From assembly GCF_002091955.1 (NCBI RefSeq), contig NZ_MKKY01000084.1, positions 62,001 to 126,000 on the forward strand: a stretch of 64,000 nucleotides of DNA. Direction: 5' to 3'. Positions 10,133 through 19,158 of this stretch are shown here, in pieces. The notes below the pieces were generated by a model. That model did no database searches, was not told the DNA's origin, and saw only the letters and a list, made by a program, of their open reading frames with translations. Position 1 is the stretch's first letter; every line of letters begins with the position of its first letter. The translations under genes and the position numbers were made by a program. Source of the DNA: Rhodococcus sp. 1168 (GTDB taxonomy: Bacteria; Actinomycetota; Actinomycetes; Mycobacteriales; Mycobacteriaceae).

Positions 10133-10933
10133 ATGAACTGGGTGTCGGCGATCACATTCCCTGCGCGTGCCGGGATCGCAATGACGGAAACTGCGCTGCA
10201 AGTGACCAGCACGGTCCTCTCCACGACCCGATTCGTCCTGGAATCCGGCGCCGCCAACCCGTCGAACCTTGCATCGATTGCGAATCCTCGCGGCGGCACC
10301 ATGGCGTTGCTCGCGCAACTCGGCCAACTGACCTCCGAGGATCGCGCTTTCGGCAACGCCCTTCGCGAAGGTGGGCCGCTGGACCGGCTCCTCGCACCCG
10401 GCGGCGTCGTCGACCGATTGACCGCGGAGGAAGGCACGCTGGAAAGGCTGCTGGCCGACGGCGGCCCGGTCGATCGGGTGACCGCCACGGGCGGGCCACT
10501 CGACAGGTTGCTCGCCGAGGACGGCCCTCTCGAACGGCTGCTTGCCGAGGGCGGGCTTCTCGATCGGATCACCGCCGTCGAAGGTCCGCTCGAGCGGCTC
10601 ACCGCGACCGATGGTCCCCTCGAATTGCTGACGAGGGAGGGCGGAATCATCGAGCGGGCACTCGAGGAAGGCGGCCTGCTCGAACAACTACTCTCCGAGG
10701 GCGGCGCCATCGAACGCCTGACGGCGAAGGATGGACCCCTCGATCAGCTCGTCAGCCTGTCCGAGACGTTGTCTTCGCTGGCCCCGAACCTCGAACGTAT
10801 GGGTGTCAGTGTCGACATCCTGCAGGATTCGGTCGAGATACTCTCGGCTGCAGTAAACCCGCTGGGCGAATTGGTCGGACGGCTCCCCAATCGCTGGCTC
10901 AAAGGGAAGCAGCCCGTGTCCGAGCTTCAGTGA
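10133..10933 (+). CDS. Decapeptide-repeat protein of unknown function
   Basis: A 266-residue protein with no recognised catalytic domain. Residues 1-78 include a moderately hydrophobic start. Residues 79-208 are 13 uninterrupted decapeptides of approximate form EGGPLDRLLA, with Gly invariant at one position and Leu/Ile/Val and Asp/Glu-Arg recurring. A non-repeat tail of about 58 residues follows. The pattern suggests a regular solenoid or helical-hairpin scaffold. TACAGT at 10121-10126 ends seven bases before the ATG and there is no ribosome site, so the message may be leaderless. It follows gdx by 25 bases, and its end overlaps the convergent hydrolase gene by 7 bases. Confidence 0.75.
   Translation: MNWVSAITFPARAGIAMTETALQVTSTVLSTTRFVLESGAANPSNLASIANPRGGTMALLAQLGQLTSEDRAFGNALREGGPLDRLLAPGGVVDRLTAEEGTLERLLADGGPVDRVTATGGPLDRLLAEDGPLERLLAEGGLLDRITAVEGPLERLTATDGPLELLTREGGIIERALEEGGLLEQLLSEGGAIERLTAKDGPLDQLVSLSETLSSLAPNLERMGVSVDILQDSVEILSAAVNPLGELVGRLPNRWLKGKQPVSELQ
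10367..10756 (+). repeat. 13 tandem 30-bp coding repeats (decapeptides)
   Basis: Thirteen in-frame 30-base units encode residues 79-208 of the decapeptide-repeat protein. DNA identity between units is moderate, but the protein period is exactly ten residues throughout, with an invariant Gly in every unit. No unit is interrupted. This points to old duplications kept by selection on the protein rather than a recent slippage expansion. Confidence 0.9.
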
Positions 10934-11628
10934 AGGTGTCGATCGAAGAAGTCGAACACCCGGGCAAAGGCGTCTTCGGCCTGCTCGTCTTTGAATCCGA
11001 GACCGCTGATGCGTTGTAGAACCGCAGCTTTCTTGTTGTCAGGGAGTGCGTTTGCGAAACCGTGACCGGCGCCCGGATACGTCTTGACATCGTGCGGGAT
11101 TCCCTTGTCGGACAACACTTTATCGAGCTTCTTGCCGGCACCGATCAAGCTCGGATCGTTCTTTCCGTACGAAGCGACGATCGGGCATGCACCGTCGAGT
11201 GCCTCCTCCATATCCTTCGGTGAGACTCCGTAGAACGGCGCGCTCGCTCCGAATCCCTTCGGCGACAACAGTAGAGCGAATCCACCGCCCATGCAGAACC
11301 CGACTATCCCGACGCTGTCGGTCGCATCCTCACGCGTGAGCAGATACTCCCGAGCCGCGAGCAGATCGTCCACGGCGACTCCGCTCTGCCCGAGAAGCGC
11401 ACGGAAGACCCCGACGACGCACTTACGCATTCCACCTCGGCTGTACAAGTCGGGTGCAAGCGCAAGGTAACCCTGGTCGGCGAACCGGCTCGCGATAGCT
11501 CTGGTGTCCGCATTCAGCCCGAATGCGTCGTGCACGATCACGACACCCGGCCACGGCCCATCCCCCTCGGGGATTTCCAGTACAGCGGCAATCGGGCCTG
11601 CGGGGGTGTCGACCCAAATGTCAGCCAT
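10927..11628 (-). CDS. Dienelactone hydrolase family protein
   Basis: This 233-residue alpha/beta hydrolase has the dienelactone-hydrolase triad: nucleophile Cys112 in GFCMGG, Asp158 in GKNDPS and His189 in GAGHGF. The family hydrolyses dienelactones or related esters; no chlorocatechol or aromatic pathway genes are nearby, so the substrate is open. ATG 11628 gives full family length. The gene sits 9 bases downstream of the acyl-CoA dehydrogenase on the same strand, so the two probably share a transcript and the same TetR control. Confidence 0.9.
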   Translation of the reverse strand: MADIWVDTPAGPIAAVLEIPEGDGPWPGVVIVHDAFGLNADTRAIASRFADQGYLALAPDLYSRGGMRKCVVGVFRALLGQSGVAVDDLLAAREYLLTREDATDSVGIVGFCMGGGFALLLSPKGFGASAPFYGVSPKDMEEALDGACPIVASYGKNDPSLIGAGKKLDKVLSDKGIPHDVKTYPGAGHGFANALPDNKKAAVLQRISGLGFKDEQAEDAFARVFDFFDRHLH

Positions 11629-11637
11629 CCCCGAAGA

Positions 11638-12783
11638 TTAACCCACCGACCGCAGCCCCCGCGCGATCACGAGACGCTGAATTTGGTTGGTGCCCTCGAA
11701 TATCTGAGTGATCTTGGCGTCCCGCATGTACCGCTCGACACGGAAGTCGCGGGTATATCCGTATCCGCCGAACACCTGGACTGCGTCAGTGGTCACCTTC
11801 ATCGCGGCATCGGTGGCTATGAGCTTGGCGACGGATGCGCTTCGCGAGTAGTCGAGCCCGTTGTCGCGGCGTCGGGCGGCGTCGATATACGTAGCTCGGG
11901 CAGAGTCGACGGCGGCAGCCATGTCGGCCAGCAGAAATCCGAGCCCTTGGTGGTCGACGATCTTCTTGCCGAATGTCGTGCGTTCGTTCGCGTAGGCCAC
12001 CGCGTCGTCGAGGGCGGCTTGGGCGATTCCGACGGCGACCGCGGCAATACCGAGACGGCCGGAATCGAGTGCACTGAATGCGATCTGCAGGCCCTGACCC
12101 TCGGCACCGATGCGGCGTTCGGTTGGAAGGTAGGCGCCGTCGTAGTGCGCCGAGGTCGTCGGTACCGAGTGCAGTCCCATCTTCTCCTCGGGCTTGCCGA
12201 AGGTGAGCCCGTCGAGGTCCTTGGGCACCAGGAAGCAGGAGATGCCCTTCGACCCTTCACCGGTGCGTGCGAAGAGGTTGTAGAAGTCCGCGATGCCGCC
12301 GTGGGTGATCCACGCTTTCGCTCCGGTGACGGAGTATCCGTCACCGGATGGCACCGCCTTGCAGGTCAGGGCGGCGGCGTCGGATCCGGCCTGCGGCTCG
12401 GACAGGGAGTAGGCGCCGATCTGCGAGCCGCCGAGCATCTCCGGCAACCAGCGTTGCTTCTGCTCTTCGGTTCCGAATGCCAGTAGCGGCGAGCAGGCGA
12501 GACTGTGCACGCTGACGGCTACGGCGACCGCGGCCCATCGCGACGCCAACTCTTCGAGGACCTGGAGGTAGACCTCGTAGGGCTGCGCTCCGCCACCCCA
12601 TTCCTCGGGGAACGGCAGGCTGAGCAAGCCTGCCTCACCGAGTTGAGCGAACACGCCATCCGGATACGACTCGGCTTTTTCGTGTGCGTCGACGATCGGG
12701 TCGAGCACTTTGTCTGCGACGTCGCGGGTGAGCTGGATGAGATCTTTGGCTTCCTCGGTGGGCAGCAGGCGATCGACGGGCAC
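11638..12783 (-). CDS. Acyl-CoA dehydrogenase
   Basis: A 381-residue FAD-dependent acyl-CoA dehydrogenase of normal length. Visible are the flavin-binding YSLSEPQAGSDA segment, WITHGG, the middle-domain AFSALDSGRLGIAA helix, and the C-terminal QVFGGYGYTRDFRVERYMRDAKITQIFEGTNQIQ region (quoted in part here as QVFGGYGYTRDF and IFEGTNQIQ). It catalyses the first dehydrogenation of an acyl-CoA; chain specificity is not predictable. Divergent from a TetR regulator across a region with four CAGTACTG sites, so probably repressed by it. Confidence 0.92.
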   Translation of the reverse strand: MPVDRLLPTEEAKDLIQLTRDVADKVLDPIVDAHEKAESYPDGVFAQLGEAGLLSLPFPEEWGGGAQPYEVYLQVLEELASRWAAVAVAVSVHSLACSPLLAFGTEEQKQRWLPEMLGGSQIGAYSLSEPQAGSDAAALTCKAVPSGDGYSVTGAKAWITHGGIADFYNLFARTGEGSKGISCFLVPKDLDGLTFGKPEEKMGLHSVPTTSAHYDGAYLPTERRIGAEGQGLQIAFSALDSGRLGIAAVAVGIAQAALDDAVAYANERTTFGKKIVDHQGLGFLLADMAAAVDSARATYIDAARRRDNGLDYSRSASVAKLIATDAAMKVTTDAVQVFGGYGYTRDFRVERYMRDAKITQIFEGTNQIQRLVIARGLRSVG

Positions 12784-12808
12784 TGGGCACTCCTCACGAA
12801 ACCACGGA

Positions 12809-12867
12809 CAGTACTGGAATGATCCTCACAGTACTGTACACAGTACTGCGCCGTCGAGTGCAGTACT
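12809..12867. promoter_or_regulatory. Array of four CAGTACTG operator half-sites
   Basis: The self-complementary octamer CAGTACTG occurs at 12809-12816, 12829-12836 and 12841-12848, and with its last base changed at 12861-12868. Start-to-start spacings are 20, 12 and 20 bases, so the array is itself symmetrical. It occupies the short gap between the divergent acyl-CoA dehydrogenase and TetR genes. It is most simply read as the binding site of that TetR protein, controlling both directions. Confidence 0.7.
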
Positions 12868-12877
12868 ATTTCGCGGT

Positions 12878-13447
12878 ATGACCGCAGCTCACGCGACTGC
12901 ACGGCGCGCCCAGCTCTTCGACCAACTGGTCGCACTGTTCCTCGACGAAGGATTCGCACACCTGACGCTCGACGACATCGCGGCACGCCTGCGATGCAGT
13001 AAATCGACGCTGTACACGTTGGCCGGGAGCAAAGATGAGCTCGTGCGGACTGCGACCGTACACTTCTTCCGTGGTGCGACCGACCGTGTCGAGGCATCCA
13101 TCGCAACCCTCGAAGGGACCGGCGCGCGACTGACCGAGTATCTGTCGGCGGTCGGCGTCGCGCTGCAACCCGCGTCGGCCCAGTTCATGGACGATCTCGC
13201 AGCGTTCCCCCCTGCCCGCGAGGTCTACGAACAGAACACCGCCATCGCCGCGCAACGCGTGCAGCAACTCATCGACGAAGGCACTTCGGCCGGGGACGTC
13301 CGCGGAGTCCATGCCGCGTTCGTTGCCGATGTGGCCGCGACGACGATGGCTCGAATCCAGAGCCGCGAAGTAGCCGAGCGCACCGGGCTCGAAGACTCGC
13401 AGGCCTACGCCGAACTGGCCGCACTGCTGACGACCGGTATCACCTGA
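12878..13447 (+). CDS. TetR family transcriptional regulator
   Basis: A 189-residue regulator with an N-terminal helix-turn-helix (LTLDDIAARLRCSKSTLYTLAGSKDELVR, about residues 28-56, quoted in pieces: LTLDDIAARLRCSKSTLY, then AGSKDELVR) and a C-terminal ligand-binding domain. ATG 12878 is used because the HTH begins shortly after; the frame is open further upstream but crosses the operator array. Probably represses itself and the divergent acyl-CoA dehydrogenase/hydrolase pair, with an acyl-CoA ligand as a guess. Confidence 0.9.
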   Translation: MTAAHATARRAQLFDQLVALFLDEGFAHLTLDDIAARLRCSKSTLYTLAGSKDELVRTATVHFFRGATDRVEASIATLEGTGARLTEYLSAVGVALQPASAQFMDDLAAFPPAREVYEQNTAIAAQRVQQLIDEGTSAGDVRGVHAAFVADVAATTMARIQSREVAERTGLEDSQAYAELAALLTTGIT

Positions 13448-13653
13448 TCGATCGCGCTTCGGCTGATTCTCGCTTACGGGCCCGTCAGGAGTCGACAGTG
13501 ACGCCTATCGCGCCTGCTTGCCCGGTGAGCGAACGAAATGTCGTCTCCACCGGTAACGGTTACAGTTCGAGAGGATCGACCCGCCCAGACCGACTACCCC
13601 GGCAGTCCGGCATCGCCGTTCGGCCCCGAGACGTGACCCGCAGGGAGATATAG

Positions 13654-16287
13654 ATGCGCAACGTCTTTCGCGTGCTATCGCGAGATGTCAAACGGCTCGC
13701 GCTCGTGCGCAAAGCGTGGATCGTCATCCTCGGCGTCATGATCACCCCATCGCTGTATGCCTGGGTCAATATCTCGGCCTTCTGGGATCCGTTCTCGGAA
13801 ACAGCGAATGTCAGCGTCGCGGTCGTGAACCAGGACGAGGGTGGCACCTCGACCGCGACAGGTGATGTCGACGTCGGCAGTCAGCTGATCGACCAGCTCG
13901 AGGAGAACGACCAACTCGGGTGGCAGTTCATGGACGAGAACGACGCGATGGAGGCGGTCAGGAGCGGATCCAGCTACGCAGCCATCATCATCCCACCGGA
14001 TTTCACCCGTGATCTCCTCAGCATCACCTCCGGCGCTTTCACGCCCCCAACCCTCACGTACTACGTCAACGAGAAGGCGAACGCGGTCGCTCCGAAAATC
14101 ACCGACGTCGGCGCAACCACCCTCGACACGCAGGTCAACAGCACCTTCGTCTCGGTCGTAGCCAAGGCGGTCACCGAGGAGTTGACCAACGCCGGTGACA
14201 ACGTCGAACGCAAGCTGAAAGACGCCCAGAGCAACACCGTCGACACGCTCGATCGGGCAGTCGGCACGGTTGCGTCGGCGCGCGAGCGAATCGGAGATAT
14301 CAGGGACGGGCTGTCTGGCACCCGGGGTGGCCTCACCTCGGCGGGAGACACGCTCGGCACGGTCGACGCCACACTGGGCGAGGTACAGACCGCCGTTGGC
14401 CAGGCTCGACAGATCGCAGACGAGGCGCAGCAGGAACTGGCCGACTTCACCGGCTCGTTGACGACCGCCTACGTCTCGGGCGCCACGCTTCTGGCCGACG
14501 CCGCATCGACGCTGAACGGGTCGGTCGCGAGGGTGACCTCGGGGCTCGAGCGCGCAGGCGTCGCAGTCGGTTCCGGGCTGGACGACGCCGACGAGGTCGT
14601 CGCCAGAACCGGCGAAGCACTCGGCGAAGTCCAGGCACTACTGGCCGCGACGGTTCCGAATTCCGAGCTGTCCGCTCGATTGAGCGAGGCTGTCACCGGG
14701 CTGCAGGACCGCATCCCCGACGACCAGAACATCCTCGCCCGCGTGCAGCAACTCAACTCCGTCGTGGCCGAGGCGACGACGGCGATCCGGAACTCGGCGG
14801 ACGCCATCGACACCGCCGCGCAGGCTGCGGGTTCCTCGGCGCGGTCCGTCCGAGACGTCCTGTTGCTGACGGGGCCGGAACTCAACGGCGCGATGTCGCG
14901 ACTGTCGGCGAGCGCGGGGGCCCTGTCCTCGGCGATCGATTCGCAGCGCGCGCAGCTGGGGCAGGCGCAGAGTCTGCTCACGAGTCTCGGCGGCCAACTC
15001 GATGCGACGTCGACGGCGCTCGACGCGCTCGACGGCAATCTCGCCGGGGTGGAGGCCGGACTCGATCGCGTGCGGACCGACGTGGTCGCGCTCAGCACGG
15101 CGGACGCCTGGGACACGCTCGGCACTCTGACAGGACTCGATGCCGAACAGATCGCGCAGTTCATGGCATCGCCAGTCGAGGTGGACGAACACCCGGTGTT
15201 CCCGGTCGCGGCCTACGGCTCTGCGATGGCACCCCTGTTCGCGAACCTTTCGCTCTGGATCGGCGCGTTCGTACTCGTGGTCATCTTCAAGCTCGAAGTC
15301 GACGAAGAATCGATCGACGGGCTGACGGTCAGGCAGGCCTATCTCGGGCGGTGGATGCTGCTCGCCGCGATGGGCGTCGTCCAAGCGTTGGTCCTGTCGA
15401 TCGGCAACCTCGTCATCGGTGTGGAGACGGTCGGTGCTTTCGTGTTCGTGGCTACCAGCGTGCTCATCGGTTTGGCGTATCTGAGCATCATCTACGCGCT
15501 CTCGGTCGCCCTCGGATATGTGGGCAAGGGGCTGTGCATCCTGCTCGTCATCGTGCAGATCCCCGGCGCGGCGGGCCTGTATCCGATCGAGCTGATGCCG
15601 GGGTTCTTCCGCGCCCTGTACCCCGCTCTCCCGTTCACCTACGGTATCGACGCCATGAGGGAGACGATCAGCGGCTTCTACGGTGACCACTATTGGAAGA
15701 ACATGGCAGCTCTGGCGGTGTTCGTCGCCCTTTCGTTCATCCTAGGGCTCGTTCTACGTACCCGGCTCGGCAACTTCGCTCTGCTGTTCAGTCGCAAGAT
15801 TGCCACCACGCAGCTCTTCGCGACCGAGGACGTCCACATCACCGGGCGCCGCTACCAGCTGCCGCAGATCATCCATGCACTGTCGAACGGGGGGCGATAC
15901 CGGCAGGTTGTCAGGGCCAGGGCACGTCGATTCAGGCAGAACTATCCGACTCTGCTGCGAGCCACCTTCGCCGTCACCCTCGTGGTCATGCTGTCCCTCG
16001 GACTCCTCGCGTGGCTGATCCCCGGCGGTAAGGCCCCGCTCCTCGGCCTCTGGGTGTTGTTCTCACTGCTCATCATCGGCTTCCTGGTGATGCTCGAATA
16101 CGTCGAGCAGAGCATCGGCTTCGCCGAAGAACTAGGCGGGATGTCCGATGCCGAGCTGCGCCGGGAGCTCGTGCTTACCGGCACCGGGCACGATGCGAGG
16201 ATCCCGAGTACATCAGAAGTAGAGGAGGAGAGGGAGATACCTGAGGTGGATCCCGACGGACGAGTCGAACGGGGTGAGCGCGAGTGA
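13654..16287 (+). CDS. YhgE/Pip family membrane protein (first of pair)
   Basis: An 877-residue protein of the YhgE/Pip family (ABC-2-like topology). It has one N-terminal membrane helix followed by the conserved extracytoplasmic start (PSLYAWVNISAFWDPF, VAVVNQDEGG), then a long Ala/Ser/Asp-rich coiled extracytoplasmic region to about residue 510, then five or six membrane helices including the GAAGLYPIELMPGFF segment. A C-terminal cytoplasmic extension carries two further helices. Family members act in phage receptor or type VII-related roles elsewhere; no specific function can be assigned. Stop overlaps the next start as GTGA. The 206 bases upstream hold no gene. Confidence 0.87.
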   Translation: MRNVFRVLSRDVKRLALVRKAWIVILGVMITPSLYAWVNISAFWDPFSETANVSVAVVNQDEGGTSTATGDVDVGSQLIDQLEENDQLGWQFMDENDAMEAVRSGSSYAAIIIPPDFTRDLLSITSGAFTPPTLTYYVNEKANAVAPKITDVGATTLDTQVNSTFVSVVAKAVTEELTNAGDNVERKLKDAQSNTVDTLDRAVGTVASARERIGDIRDGLSGTRGGLTSAGDTLGTVDATLGEVQTAVGQARQIADEAQQELADFTGSLTTAYVSGATLLADAASTLNGSVARVTSGLERAGVAVGSGLDDADEVVARTGEALGEVQALLAATVPNSELSARLSEAVTGLQDRIPDDQNILARVQQLNSVVAEATTAIRNSADAIDTAAQAAGSSARSVRDVLLLTGPELNGAMSRLSASAGALSSAIDSQRAQLGQAQSLLTSLGGQLDATSTALDALDGNLAGVEAGLDRVRTDVVALSTADAWDTLGTLTGLDAEQIAQFMASPVEVDEHPVFPVAAYGSAMAPLFANLSLWIGAFVLVVIFKLEVDEESIDGLTVRQAYLGRWMLLAAMGVVQALVLSIGNLVIGVETVGAFVFVATSVLIGLAYLSIIYALSVALGYVGKGLCILLVIVQIPGAAGLYPIELMPGFFRALYPALPFTYGIDAMRETISGFYGDHYWKNMAALAVFVALSFILGLVLRTRLGNFALLFSRKIATTQLFATEDVHITGRRYQLPQIIHALSNGGRYRQVVRARARRFRQNYPTLLRATFAVTLVVMLSLGLLAWLIPGGKAPLLGLWVLFSLLIIGFLVMLEYVEQSIGFAEELGGMSDAELRRELVLTGTGHDARIPSTSEVEEEREIPEVDPDGRVERGERE

Positions 16288-18470
16288 GGAACATATGGAC
16301 GCTCGTTCGCCGCGACCTGCGCCGCAGCGCCACCAACGTGATGGCGATCATCGTCCTGTCAGGGCTGGTCATGATCCCGTCGCTGTTCACGTGGTTCAAC
16401 GTCATCGCCACCTGGGACCCTTTCGGCAACACCAAGAACCTCACGGTCGCGGTGGCCAACACCGACGAGGGGTACCAGAGTGACCTCATCCCGCTGCGCG
16501 TGAACATCGGCGAGCAGGCGATCTCTGCGCTGCGAGCGAACAACGATCTGAACTGGGTGATCACCTCGCGGGACGACGCGATCGAAGGCACGAGGTCGGG
16601 AGAGTACTACGCCGCCCTCGTGCTACCGCCGGAGTTCAGCGCAGACATGATGACGTTCTATGAGGACGGCGGTAAGCGGACCGCGATCGAGTACTACACC
16701 AACGAGAAGAAGAACGCACTCGCCCCCAACATCACCGAGCAGGGCGCGACCGAGGTATCGACGAACATCAACGAGGCCTTTTCTGCCACGCTCGGTGAAG
16801 TAGGACTACAGATCGTCTCCTCGCTCTCCGAGGAGCTGAACGACCCCGGCACCCAGCTCGCCTTGTCCCGCCTCGAAGCTGGAATCGGTCAGGTCGCGGC
16901 GCAGCTCCGGTCGGGCGCGGGCACCGCGGATATTTTCACCGCACTGATCTCATCGAGTGTCCCACTGCTGACAAGCGCCTCGGACCTGGCCGTATCTACG
17001 GGCCGCGCGCTGCGCCAGGCCTCCGACGCCATCAGCGGCGGTGCAGACGCCGCACGTTCGCTGAAGTCGACTTTGGCCTCGGCAGCGGGCTCGCTCGGCG
17101 GTGCACTGTCGGCGAGCGACGAGAGCTATCAAGCGGTGTCGGACCGTATCGACGACGTCTATGCATCACTCGACGGCCAATCGAGCAGCAGCGCGGACAC
17201 CCTCGAGGCGTTGGCAGCACGGGTGCAGACGCAGATCGATCAATATGTCCGCGCGCGTGACAGTGCTGTGGGCACGGTCTCCCCGCTGATTCCCGACATC
17301 GCCAGGGGCGCCTTCGACCTCGTAGTCTCACGGCTCGGCAACGCCATTGCGCGGCAGCAGGCGCTGCAGGACGGCCTCGAGGACGCGGCGCTACAACTGC
17401 GAGGCAACAGCGCCGATACGGGCTCCGCCCGCCAAGAGGCACTCGGCCTGGTTGCTGACGCGAGGGAAGCTATCGGGAGCGCCAAGACTGCCTACGACAC
17501 CAGCCTGAGGCCGAAGCTCGAAGCCCTCGGCTCCACTCTGTCCTCGATCGACGACGGCATAGCGACGGTCGGCAACGACCTGTCCACTGCTACGGCGACA
17601 CTCTCCGGCGGTACGGACTCGCTGCTCGATCGCCTCGCACAGGTACAGTCGACGACCTCGTCGGTCTCTGATTCCCTCACGGATGCGGCCGACCGCTTCG
17701 ACGGACTGTCCATCGCGTTGGCGGAGGCCATCGACACGGGAGACCTCGGCGCACTCACCGATGCAATCGGCAACGACCCTGGAATGCTGGCCACCTCGTT
17801 GTCGAAACCCGTGCAGCTCGAGCGGGTGCCGGTGTTCGCCGTGGCCAGCTTCGGTAGTGCGATGACTCCGCTGTACATGATGCTGGGATTGTGGGTGGGC
17901 GCGCTGCTGGCGGCGGTGGCGATCCGCGTCGATGTGCCGGCGGGAGCACTGCCGGAGGGTGAGGCGTTGACTCCCGATCAGACCTACATCGGGCGGTACG
18001 GGATCTTCGCACTCGTCGGGTTCGCGCAGAGCACACTCGTCAGCCTCGGCTTGATCCTGTTCGTCGAGGTGGAGCCCGCACACCCGTGGCTACTGATACT
18101 TGCCGCCTGGGTGATCTCCCTCGTCTTCACACTGATCACCTACACGTTCGTCGTGGCGTTCGGTAATGCAGGCAAGGCGCTCTCGGTACTTCTACTCGTC
18201 TTCCAGATCGCCGGTTCCGGGGGCGCATACCCATTGCAGGTGCTCCCACAATGGTTCCAGAACATCAGCCCGTTCCTACCCGGGACGCATGCCGTCGACG
18301 CGATCCGCGCAGCGATCGCGGGAGTCTACGACGGTGACTACTGGAAGTCGTTGGGTTGGCTCGTACTGTTCATCGTGCCGATACTGCTGCTGGGGTTCGT
18401 GCTTCGGCGGCCGTTGATGGAGTACAACAAGAACCTGTTGCGCGAGCTCGAGTCGACCAAGCTCATGTGA
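16284..18470 (+). CDS. YhgE/Pip family membrane protein (second of pair)
   Basis: A 728-residue paralogue of the preceding protein with the same architecture: N-terminal helix, conserved PSLFTWFNVIATWDPFGN and VAVANTDEGYQ, a long extracytoplasmic coiled region, and a C-terminal membrane block with GGAYPLQVLPQWFQ. It lacks the extra C-terminal pair of helices of its neighbour. The GTG start at 16284 shares four bases with the upstream stop, so the two are coupled and likely form a heteromeric complex (inference). Confidence 0.87.
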   Translation: MRNIWTLVRRDLRRSATNVMAIIVLSGLVMIPSLFTWFNVIATWDPFGNTKNLTVAVANTDEGYQSDLIPLRVNIGEQAISALRANNDLNWVITSRDDAIEGTRSGEYYAALVLPPEFSADMMTFYEDGGKRTAIEYYTNEKKNALAPNITEQGATEVSTNINEAFSATLGEVGLQIVSSLSEELNDPGTQLALSRLEAGIGQVAAQLRSGAGTADIFTALISSSVPLLTSASDLAVSTGRALRQASDAISGGADAARSLKSTLASAAGSLGGALSASDESYQAVSDRIDDVYASLDGQSSSSADTLEALAARVQTQIDQYVRARDSAVGTVSPLIPDIARGAFDLVVSRLGNAIARQQALQDGLEDAALQLRGNSADTGSARQEALGLVADAREAIGSAKTAYDTSLRPKLEALGSTLSSIDDGIATVGNDLSTATATLSGGTDSLLDRLAQVQSTTSSVSDSLTDAADRFDGLSIALAEAIDTGDLGALTDAIGNDPGMLATSLSKPVQLERVPVFAVASFGSAMTPLYMMLGLWVGALLAAVAIRVDVPAGALPEGEALTPDQTYIGRYGIFALVGFAQSTLVSLGLILFVEVEPAHPWLLILAAWVISLVFTLITYTFVVAFGNAGKALSVLLLVFQIAGSGGAYPLQVLPQWFQNISPFLPGTHAVDAIRAAIAGVYDGDYWKSLGWLVLFIVPILLLGFVLRRPLMEYNKNLLRELESTKLM

Positions 18471-18535
18471 CGGCCGGGCGGCGGGCTCAATCCTGTGAAA
18501 GATGAGCGCTTTCCACTGCTTTCAAGGCGCTACGC

Positions 18536-19081
18536 TCACTGCTCTCGCGCAAGTAGCGCCCGTCGATCGCGTGCTTCCTGTACCGCAGAACGAATGAGGT
18601 CGGAGTCGGAACCGTCTGCCCTCGAACCGATTTCGAGCTCGATGACGTCGTCCAGCACCCGCGCGGGCAAGCTTTGCACCAGCTGTGGACGCACGGGGAG
18701 TATACCCACCACGAAGATGTGCTCGATCGTCTTCGCGTCGTGCATTTCGGCGACGATCTCGGCGACGGTCTTCTCCCCTACGCGGTGTCGTGGCGGAGTT
18801 CCGGACTCGACCGTAACCGAACTCGTCGCGACGCCCCGAGCATCGAAGGTGTCTATATCGGCGCCCCGCTGATCCACGGAGACGACGGCATAGGGACCTG
18901 CCTCATGGAGCGGTTCGGGTTCGGCGTCCACTCTCGGAACACCGACGAACCGCGCCTCGGTCTGCTCGGTTCCCGGCTCCAGGTCGGACGCGTCCCGCGC
19001 GGCCTCGACGGGCGCCCCCGCGGACACCGCGTCGTGCACCGAATCTGTCTGCATGTGCTCGCATTCCCCGCTCGTCGACAT
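18536..19081 (-). pseudogene. Remnant of Rv2629-type (baeRF/eRF1-like) protein
   Basis: This 181-residue reading frame matches parts of the Rv2629/baeRF family (about 370 residues, linked to ribosome hibernation). AGPYAVVSVDQRGADIDTF corresponds to the family's central VDHTGAD strand, and IEHIFVVGILPVRPQLVQSL to its later VFVSGEVRSRTDLLSTLP strand. Missing are about 90 N-terminal residues, the conserved segment between the two strands, and the C-terminal third. The frame has stayed open, so a shortened functional protein cannot be excluded, but decay by deletion is more likely. The start is arbitrary between several Met codons. Confidence 0.5.
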
Positions 19082-19158
19082 CCGAAGGGGTTGCCCAGGT
19101 CTCCGAGTGCCAAACATCACGACCGTTGTGTCGTTCGCCGAGACGTACCGTAGGACTC

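Noticed and set aside
10367..10756. CRISPR-like regular 30-base periodicity
   Set aside because: There are no spacers, units diverge at DNA level, and the period is explained by in-frame decapeptides.
14638..15690. Long open frame of 350 residues on the minus strand
   Set aside because: Lies wholly opposite the first YhgE/Pip gene; composition is Arg/His/Asp-rich without conserved motifs, as expected of antisense frames in GC-rich coding DNA.
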